From positions 1 to 46,512 of the forward strand of contig JAYFPY010000032.1 in NCBI GenBank assembly GCA_034927505.1: 46,512 nucleotides of DNA, given 5' to 3'. The stretch is from RUG100 sp034927505 (GTDB taxonomy: Bacteria > Bacillota > Clostridia > Peptostreptococcales > Anaerovoracaceae). The first letter of the stretch is position 1; every line of letters begins with the position of its first letter. The position numbers and the translations under genes are program-made. Below the pieces are notes generated by a model. The model saw nothing but the letters and a program-made list of their open reading frames with translations, searched no databases and was not told the origin of the DNA. Positions 41,557 to 46,512 of the stretch are shown piece after piece.

Positions 41557-42317
41557 TTGTCGATCCTCCATTTCTTTATATCTTCGATCAGATCATGATT
41601 TGTCAAGTCGAATTTCAATGGTGTTATGCTGGCGTAAGCCTCCTGATCAGCGATAACATCTATTCCCGCATTTCTGCTCTTATATACTACTGGTTTGCCG
41701 TGGTACCAGTATTCGGTTTCACCGCTTTCGGTTTCTTTCGGCGTGAACCATTCGTCATATTCTCTTACCCCAAGCCTGGTGTATCTAACACCTTTTATCT
41801 CGCTTTTCGGCATGTCCGGCACGTTTATGTTCATGGTTATCACTCCGCGGTCATTCTCTTTCATGGCACGAAGCGTGTTCACAGCCAGCTCGCATGCATA
41901 TTCAAAATGCACCGGCTCGTGATTGTTTACCGATACAGCAACTGACGGCTTGCCGCACAGCGCGCCTTCTATGGCTGCCGATACAGTGCCTGAATAGAGA
42001 GTGTCCGTTCCCAGATTGCCTCCATGGTTTATCCCCGAAAAAACCATGTCTATTTTTATGCCTTTTGCTTTTAGATATCCGATCCCCAGTTTTACGCAGT
42101 CGGCCGGGGTCCCGGTAACTTCAAGAGCCATTTTGGTGTTTTCAAATTTGACTTCTGAAATATTTATCGGCTGTCCGACAGTTATAGCGTGCCCCGTTGC
42201 GCTCCTCTGCGTGTGCGGTGCAGAAACATATATACTGTCTTCGGCAGCAAGAGCCTTTACCAGTTCCTTTATTCCTTCTGCCTGTATTCCGTCATCATTG
42301 GATACCAGTATGTTCAT
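41553..42317 (-). CDS. surE: 5'/3'-nucleotidase SurE
   Basis: A 254-residue nucleoside-monophosphate phosphatase. The metal site is SNDDGIQAEGI (residues 5-15); further signatures are PHTQRSATGHAITV, FSGINHGGNLGTDTLYSGTVSAAIEG and AVSVN. It removes phosphate from nucleotides in stationary phase. CGGAGG precedes the ATG. It is coupled to the isochorismatase-like gene, and Sir2 lies 88 bases upstream. Confidence 0.95.
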   Translation of the reverse strand: MNILVSNDDGIQAEGIKELVKALAAEDSIYVSAPHTQRSATGHAITVGQPINISEVKFENTKMALEVTGTPADCVKLGIGYLKAKGIKIDMVFSGINHGGNLGTDTLYSGTVSAAIEGALCGKPSVAVSVNNHEPVHFEYACELAVNTLRAMKENDRGVITMNINVPDMPKSEIKGVRYTRLGVREYDEWFTPKETESGETEYWYHGKPVVYKSRNAGIDVIADQEAYASITPLKFDLTNHDLIEDIKKWRIDK

Positions 42318-42405
42318 TCTTTCCTCCGTTTTTTATTCTTTCACTGTCTTTAGTATGCAATGTTTTATTATATCACATCAAATCAAATCATCCCACGCCT
42401 GCACT

Positions 42406-43146
42406 CTACAGGCTTTCCGTGGCTCCGCCCATGACTTTTCCTATCGTATCATTTATCACCAGGTCCGCCTTGTCGTCATACTGGGTCTTGCTTTTGTTTA
42501 TCAGCACAAGATGACTGCCGCTGAAATAATTTATCAGCCCCGCCGCAGGATACACCACCAGAGAAGTCCCGCCAACGATCAGCACATCGGCCTTTTGTAT
42601 CGCCTTCACAGCGCCGCTGATCACTGATTCATCCAGGGCTTCCTCATACAGCACTACGTCCGGTTTTACAACGCCTCCACATTTTTTGCATTTTGGAACA
42701 TGGCCGTCACAGTTGGCCGGATCCATCACATAATCCAGATCATAAGCTGCACCGCAGTCCATGCAGTTGTTTCGCAGGACAGATCCGTGCAGTTCGAATA
42801 CATTTTTACTGCCGGCTTTCTGGTGAAGTCCATCGATGTTCTGCGTCACGATCGCTTTGATTTTACCCATACGTTCCAGCCGTGCCAGCGCGTAATGAGC
42901 TTCATTTGGCTCAGCCTTCTGATATATCATATTATTTTTGTAATAATCATAGAAAGTCTCGGTATCATGACAGAAAAAACTGTGAGATATCATGTCTTCC
43001 GGTGATTTCCCATAAGCCTGCTGTGCATTGTACAGCCCCTGCTCCGATCTGAAATCCGGTATATTGCTCTCTGTTGAAACTCCCGCTCCTCCGAAAAATA
43101 CAATGTTGTCGCTGTCTTTTATAATCTTTGTCAATTCTTCATACAT
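42406..43146 (-). CDS. NAD-dependent protein deacylase (Sir2 family)
   Basis: A 246-residue sirtuin. It shows GAGVSTESNIPDFRSEQGLYN (about 20-40) for NAD binding, TQNIDGLHQKAG with the catalytic His in FELHGS (about 119-124), and a complete zinc site CMDC plus CKKCGG. VGGTSLVVYPAA and LINKSKT close the Rossmann domain. The protein probably removes acyl groups from lysines. GGAGGG precedes the ATG. It is the first gene of the surE run. Substrates are not predictable. Confidence 0.94.
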   Translation of the reverse strand: MYEELTKIIKDSDNIVFFGGAGVSTESNIPDFRSEQGLYNAQQAYGKSPEDMISHSFFCHDTETFYDYYKNNMIYQKAEPNEAHYALARLERMGKIKAIVTQNIDGLHQKAGSKNVFELHGSVLRNNCMDCGAAYDLDYVMDPANCDGHVPKCKKCGGVVKPDVVLYEEALDESVISGAVKAIQKADVLIVGGTSLVVYPAAGLINYFSGSHLVLINKSKTQYDDKADLVINDTIGKVMGGATESL

Positions 43147-43297
43147 AATGTGCCCTCCAGTCGTTTATACGATTTTTTACTGAACAACATTATACCATTT
43201 TGGCCGTCTTTAATCCACCGCCCCAGGCGGCAGTGGGCAGACATTGTGTCGAAAGGGCCGACAATATGGGCCTATGGCATATCCATAAGAGAAGATG

Positions 43298-43303
43298 TAT
43301 AAT
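43298..43303 (+). promoter_or_regulatory. -10 box of the prepilin gene
   Basis: TATAAT at 43298-43303 without a good -35 (TGGCAT at 17 bases). Its start would fall near 43310, two bases before an ATG at 43312, or 29 before the ATG at 43339. Confidence 0.4.
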
Positions 43304-43338
43304 GTAATGAGATGTTCAAACTAGCGGGGTATGATAAT

Positions 43339-44187
43339 ATGAACAGGGTAAACGTAAAAAGAGAGCGGGCCGGCGGCTTTACACTCATCGAAGTTGTAGT
43401 GGTCCTCGTTATACTTGCAGTTACTGCGGCAATACTGATACCGTCTTTTTCGGCATATATAGAAAAGAGCCGGGAAAAAGCAACCATCAGCGAAGCTCGT
43501 GTGTGCGTTGTATCTGCGCAAACATATGCATCTGAAAACTATGGCACTGATTCGTCCGTGGGAGATTCTGCAACAGCCGCCGAGATATCGTCTATTGCCG
43601 ATCTGGCTGAAACGGACGGAATGATCAGCAGCATCGCTTTCAAATCAAGCCAAGTCCAAAAACTTATCTACACATCAAAAAACAAAATAACTGTGATATA
43701 TGAAAACGGCAAATACAAGGTCGCTTCCTCAGGAACCGGCGGCTGGTCGGATTTCTCAGGTCTCAATGCCGATGCATCGACCTTCGCCGATGCAGAAAAC
43801 AATCTCAATACTCTGGCGGGTCTGTTCAGCGCATTCCTCGAAGAGAATCTTCCGGACGGAGCATGCCTGCTCAGCAACACGGCGATCAACCTAGGTAACT
43901 CCGGCAACTCATCAGATTTGACCGTATATGATTCTTCCAACAACAAAATCGGGACCCTATCGGCTTCTGATTTCAAAAGCAAAATGAACGCTGCCGGTTT
44001 TACCGCAGGCACTCTGTATGTACATATGAAGAAATCACGCGGGAACGGCACTACGCCGGCTTATTATGAAATCAAAAAATCGTCAAGCATAGTCGGTGGG
44101 TATTACACGGGCACCCAGACAGTTTACTTTGATCCGGCATCTGGCAAAATCATTACCAAAGCAGAAACTCTGAACCTTGTTGATTAA
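43339..44187 (+). CDS. Type IV prepilin-like protein
   Basis: A protein of about 282 residues with a class III signal: a short basic leader ending RERAGG, then FTLIEVVVVLVILAVTAAILIPSF with Glu at position 5 of the mature protein, the hallmark of type IV pilins and pseudopilins. The rest is Ser/Thr/Asn/Gly-rich with few Cys (one, about residue 180). The start is uncertain: ATG at 43339 gives a 13-residue leader with a weak GGGG upstream, while ATG at 43312 adds nine residues and would be near-leaderless. No pilus assembly genes adjoin. Its stop overlaps the stop of the convergent gene. The large mature size suggests a minor pilin or pseudopilin rather than a major subunit. Confidence 0.8.
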   Translation: MNRVNVKRERAGGFTLIEVVVVLVILAVTAAILIPSFSAYIEKSREKATISEARVCVVSAQTYASENYGTDSSVGDSATAAEISSIADLAETDGMISSIAFKSSQVQKLIYTSKNKITVIYENGKYKVASSGTGGWSDFSGLNADASTFADAENNLNTLAGLFSAFLEENLPDGACLLSNTAINLGNSGNSSDLTVYDSSNNKIGTLSASDFKSKMNAAGFTAGTLYVHMKKSRGNGTTPAYYEIKKSSSIVGGYYTGTQTVYFDPASGKIITKAETLNLVD

Positions 44188-44930
44188 TGCCTTCTGCCCT
44201 GCATTTCAGTAAGATGCTGCCAGTATCTCACCGGCATGAAGTTCTTCTGGCACCGCGGATTTATCCGCTGTTTTATTGCTATAGTATCAAAATAGTTTTT
44301 CCACAGTTCCCGATAGACCTGTTCCCCCGGTGCCATCGGCGGCAGTTCTTCCACAGTGAATTCGGTTATATACCATCTATTACCGCTGTACACCAGTGCC
44401 TTTTTTCTCTTGAGATCATGGATCATAAAGGGTTCGTTTTTATATCTGTCGCAGAAATGATTTGCCAGAAATTCAATAACGTCATTGTCCGGTTCAACCG
44501 GACTGTACAACACCTTTTCACCCAATACCGTAAATCTTATCAGTCCGTTCAGCCTGTCTATCTCCCTGTTGACTTTTTTCTCAGCGCTCTGGATATCGAA
44601 TACGATGGGATTCCCGTGAAGCATGCTGACCGCAGAACCTTTTGAAAAACCCAGCCTTACATAATTGAGTATCTTTGTCTCTCTGTCATGCACACAGGAT
44701 CGGAAAACCTTGTATACTCTCCCAAGGTCATATGCTGAAATTTTTTCTTTTATTGCATTATAAACAATATCGGCCTTCTCATCGTCGGTGCCGACCATCC
44801 TGCAGGGCTGCAGCATGCTGGCCTGATAACTGTCCCTCTCAAAGATGCCCGATGTCTTTTCATCATAATAATGTTCGTATATACAGGTAAGCAAGCCTTC
44901 GAATGTTCCGTCATACAGGTAGTCTATCAT
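44184..44930 (-). CDS. DUF4130/TIGR03915-family putative DNA repair protein
   Basis: A 248-residue protein that starts MIDYLYDGTFEGLLTCIYEHY and continues to YKVFRSCVHDRETKILNYVRLGF and DIQSAEKKVNREIDRLNGLIRFTVL, the layout of the TIGR03915 family, which is found only next to the radical-SAM protein of TIGR03916. The later part NHFCDRYKNEPFMIHDLKRKKALVYSG resembles the uracil-DNA-glycosylase-associated DUF4130 region. The start at 44930 has GGAGG six bases upstream; it overlaps the end of the radical-SAM gene by 20 bases. Function in DNA repair is a family prediction without a known reaction. Confidence 0.85.
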   Translation of the reverse strand: MIDYLYDGTFEGLLTCIYEHYYDEKTSGIFERDSYQASMLQPCRMVGTDDEKADIVYNAIKEKISAYDLGRVYKVFRSCVHDRETKILNYVRLGFSKGSAVSMLHGNPIVFDIQSAEKKVNREIDRLNGLIRFTVLGEKVLYSPVEPDNDVIEFLANHFCDRYKNEPFMIHDLKRKKALVYSGNRWYITEFTVEELPPMAPGEQVYRELWKNYFDTIAIKQRINPRCQKNFMPVRYWQHLTEMQGRRH

Positions 44931-46281
44931 TTGACGCCTCCAGTCTTCTGATTCCTTCGTCAAACATGGATATTTGCTGGCCGCTGCTCATATCCAGAAG
45001 TCCCGATCTGATATTTTCAGGTGTGAAATTTCTGTCGCCGTAATACCTGCCGCCGCATGTCAGAAAGTACTTTGCCCTTTTCAGTACCACTCCCATTTTT
45101 TTAAGATCTTCATATCTTACCGCACGCACCCGTCTCTGCCTGGTTATCCGCAGCGCGGATACAGTCCCGATCCCGGGTATCCGCAGCAGTTCTTCCATTT
45201 TCGCCTTGTTTATTTCCATAGGGAACATATCAAGATGTCTCAGCGCCCACGTGACCTTGGGATCCACCTCGTCTTCCAGATACGGATGCTTTGCGTCCAC
45301 TATTTCATCTGCAGAGAATCCATAGAATCTAAGAAGCCAGTCCGCCTGATACAGTCTGTGTTCCCTTGCCAGAGGCGGTGCGGTGAATACATCCGGGAGC
45401 ATTGGCGAATCTACCACCGGGATATATGCACTGTAGTATACCCTCTTCATCTTGAATCGTTTATATATGTTTTCACTTGTCTTTATTATCTGTAGATCCG
45501 ATTCATTCCCTGCACCTATTATCATCTGTGTAGTCTGCCCCGCAGGCGCGAATACTTCTTTTTTTCTCCGACCGACCATCGGAAGATCCTCATCTCCCAT
45601 TGCACGAAGCAGATTGTTTTCCGAATTGATGTCCTGCCCCTTGAACATAGTTCCCGGCCCTTTTAGAGCCTTCCTTTCTATCAGCGTATTTGTGATTTGT
45701 TGCATGGGAGAAACGATTCCTCCAAGGGTCTTTTGAGGCGCCAGCCTCCCCAGACTTTCACGGCTGGGAAATTCAGCGTTCACGCTGAGTCTGTCCGCTT
45801 CAAGGCCGATCCTGTGTACCAGTTCCGGCGATACTCCGGGTATTATCTTTGCGTGTATATATCCGGCAAAGCCGTACTTGTGCCTCAGAGTCTGCAGACA
45901 TGTCAGTATTTTTTCTGCCGTATGATCCGGTGATATCTCCACCGCCGAACTTAAAAACAAACCTTCGATATAGTTCCTTCTGTAGAATTCTATGACCAGC
46001 CGGGCTAACTCATCCGGTTCAAAACCGGCTCTTTCCACATCAGCAGTACGCCTGTTGACGCAGTATTCGCAGTTATATGCGCATTTGTTTGTAAACAGCA
46101 CCTTCAGCAATGATATGCACCGCCCGTCCGCCGACCATGAATGACATATTCCGGCCTCTGCAGCATTTCCGATCCTGCCGTTGTTTCTCCTGGCCACACC
46201 GCTGGTGGAACATGATACATCGAACTTTGCACTGTCCGCCAGGATCCTGAGTTTTTTATATATATCTTTCATTTCAACCAT
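44911..46281 (-). CDS. Radical-SAM putative DNA modification/repair protein (TIGR03916)
   Basis: A 456-residue radical-SAM enzyme. The 4Fe-4S cluster binds SAM through CAYNCEYC (about 67-74), in the order CxxxCxxC. Before it is a Cys-containing segment DVSCSTSGV, and near the C-terminus a helix-hairpin-helix LLRIPGIGTVSALRI (about 373-387), a common DNA-binding element. GAGGAGGG precedes the ATG at 46281. It is the first gene of the pair with DUF4130 and is fronted by a promoter carrying LexA boxes, which supports a DNA damage role. The substrate is not known; spore photoproduct lyase is only a distant relative. Confidence 0.88.
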   Translation of the reverse strand: MVEMKDIYKKLRILADSAKFDVSCSTSGVARRNNGRIGNAAEAGICHSWSADGRCISLLKVLFTNKCAYNCEYCVNRRTADVERAGFEPDELARLVIEFYRRNYIEGLFLSSAVEISPDHTAEKILTCLQTLRHKYGFAGYIHAKIIPGVSPELVHRIGLEADRLSVNAEFPSRESLGRLAPQKTLGGIVSPMQQITNTLIERKALKGPGTMFKGQDINSENNLLRAMGDEDLPMVGRRKKEVFAPAGQTTQMIIGAGNESDLQIIKTSENIYKRFKMKRVYYSAYIPVVDSPMLPDVFTAPPLAREHRLYQADWLLRFYGFSADEIVDAKHPYLEDEVDPKVTWALRHLDMFPMEINKAKMEELLRIPGIGTVSALRITRQRRVRAVRYEDLKKMGVVLKRAKYFLTCGGRYYGDRNFTPENIRSGLLDMSSGQQISMFDEGIRRLEASNDRLPV

Positions 46282-46315
46282 GACGCCCTCCTCGACTCGT
46301 CTCCCAAGTCTTTCT

Positions 46316-46359
46316 CGAACTCATGTTTATATTATAACACATTACGAACGTATGTTCAA
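46316..46359 (-). promoter_or_regulatory. SOS-type promoter with two LexA boxes
   Basis: The minus-strand promoter is TTGAAC (46354-46359), a 17-base spacer, and perfect TATAAT (46331-46336). A LexA box CGAAC-GTAT-GTTC (46345-46357) overlaps the -35 and spacer. A second, weaker CGAAC-TCAT-GTTT (46316-46328) lies just downstream of the -10. The Gram-positive SOS box is CGAACRNRYGTTYC. LexA bound to either would block RNA polymerase, and the downstream genes would be induced by DNA damage. Confidence 0.75.
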
Positions 46360-46387
46360 TATTGTATCCGCAAAGGATTGTGTCAAG

Positions 46388-46512
46388 TTACAGTGGGAAA
46401 AGAGCAAACACCTTTTTTGATAAGTTTTCTTTGATCAGATACCCCTGAACGATTTTATCGTCTTCAACGAGCCGCACAGCTGTCCACGATTTATCCATGG
46501 AAGGTTGTGCTG
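46388..46512 (-). CDS. C-terminal fragment, possibly SH3-like domain (partial)
   Basis: An open frame enters from the right edge on the minus strand and ends at a TAA at 46390-46388. The last 36 residues are MDKSWTAVRLVEDDKIV followed by QGYLIKENLSKKVFALFPL. The pattern (SWTAVRLV, then QGYLIKENL) resembles the end of an SH3-type domain as found in cell-wall-associated proteins. With so little sequence the family is a guess, and a spurious frame cannot be excluded. It is followed by 28 bases and the SOS promoter of the radical-SAM gene. Confidence 0.4.
   Translation of the reverse strand, partial: AQPSMDKSWTAVRLVEDDKIVQGYLIKENLSKKVFALFPL

Noticed and set aside
43214..43290. GC-rich hairpins between sir2 and the prepilin gene as a mobile repeat or ncRNA
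   Set aside because: The stems (around CCGCC/GGCGG and TGTCG/CGACA) are short and imperfect, no second copy is seen, and no T-run follows.

Overview
The window looks like a chromosomal segment of a strictly anaerobic, low-to-mid GC Firmicute of class Clostridia. The signs are an electron-bifurcating-type [FeFe] hydrogenase (hydCBA), type III glutamine synthetase, a T-box leader, Gram-positive ScpA/ScpB, a clostridial thiolase, class III putrescine-type aminotransferase and LexA boxes of the Bacillus/Clostridium kind. I see no rRNA, tRNA, CRISPR array, insertion sequence, prophage or plasmid functions. The species cannot be fixed from sequence alone; an amino-acid or amine-fermenting member of the Eubacteriales is my inference.

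Layout. 1-3.8 kb: the 3' part of a saccharopine-dehydrogenase-like gene, an AraC regulator, an intergenic region with three perfect DnaA boxes, and a long AlaX alanyl-tRNA editing protein. 3.8-8.5 kb: rluB, a ThrE-type exporter that appears to be read from a leaderless mRNA, scpB/scpA and mtnA. 8.6-11.6 kb: patA with a textbook sigma-54 promoter, a small exporter and ylmH. 11.9-16.1 kb: the hydCBA operon. 16.1-24.3 kb: an orphan lipoprotein gene and the complete F1Fo ATP synthase operon (atpI-B-E-F-H-A-G-D-C), whose last member, overlapping the atpC stop, is a TM1266-type iron-only hydrogenase system regulator. 24.5-29.8 kb: MATE pump, glutamine synthetase III and asparagine synthase behind an Asn-specific T-box. 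29.9-35 kb: a housekeeping run comEB-truA-yhbY-prepilin peptidase-malic enzyme-glnS. 35-38.5 kb: coaBC and a two-component system with a divergent 40-residue small protein. 38.6-43.1 kb: thiolase (tandem promoters and a Rex-like palindrome) and a DUF2156-isochorismatase-surE-sir2 run. 43.3-46.5 kb: an orphan prepilin, an SOS-controlled DUF4130/radical-SAM putative DNA repair pair, and the tail of a further gene.

How the parts fit. PatA (amine nitrogen to 2-oxoglutarate), glutamine synthetase and asparagine synthase handle nitrogen; malic enzyme and thiolase feed pyruvate and acetyl-CoA fermentation; HydABC disposes of NADH plus ferredoxin electrons as hydrogen; and the ATP synthase uses or builds the ion gradient. 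The placement of a hydrogenase regulator in the atp operon physically links the last two. The most interesting regulatory signals are the DnaA-box cluster, the sigma-54 promoter with a distant inverted repeat, two promoters placed to give leaderless transcripts, paired LexA boxes, and a face-to-face palindromic promoter between glnS and coaBC. No large unknown multi-gene system is evident; the least understood elements are the small protein beside the two-component system, the AraC protein with an unusual C-terminal half, and the DUF4130/radical-SAM pair.
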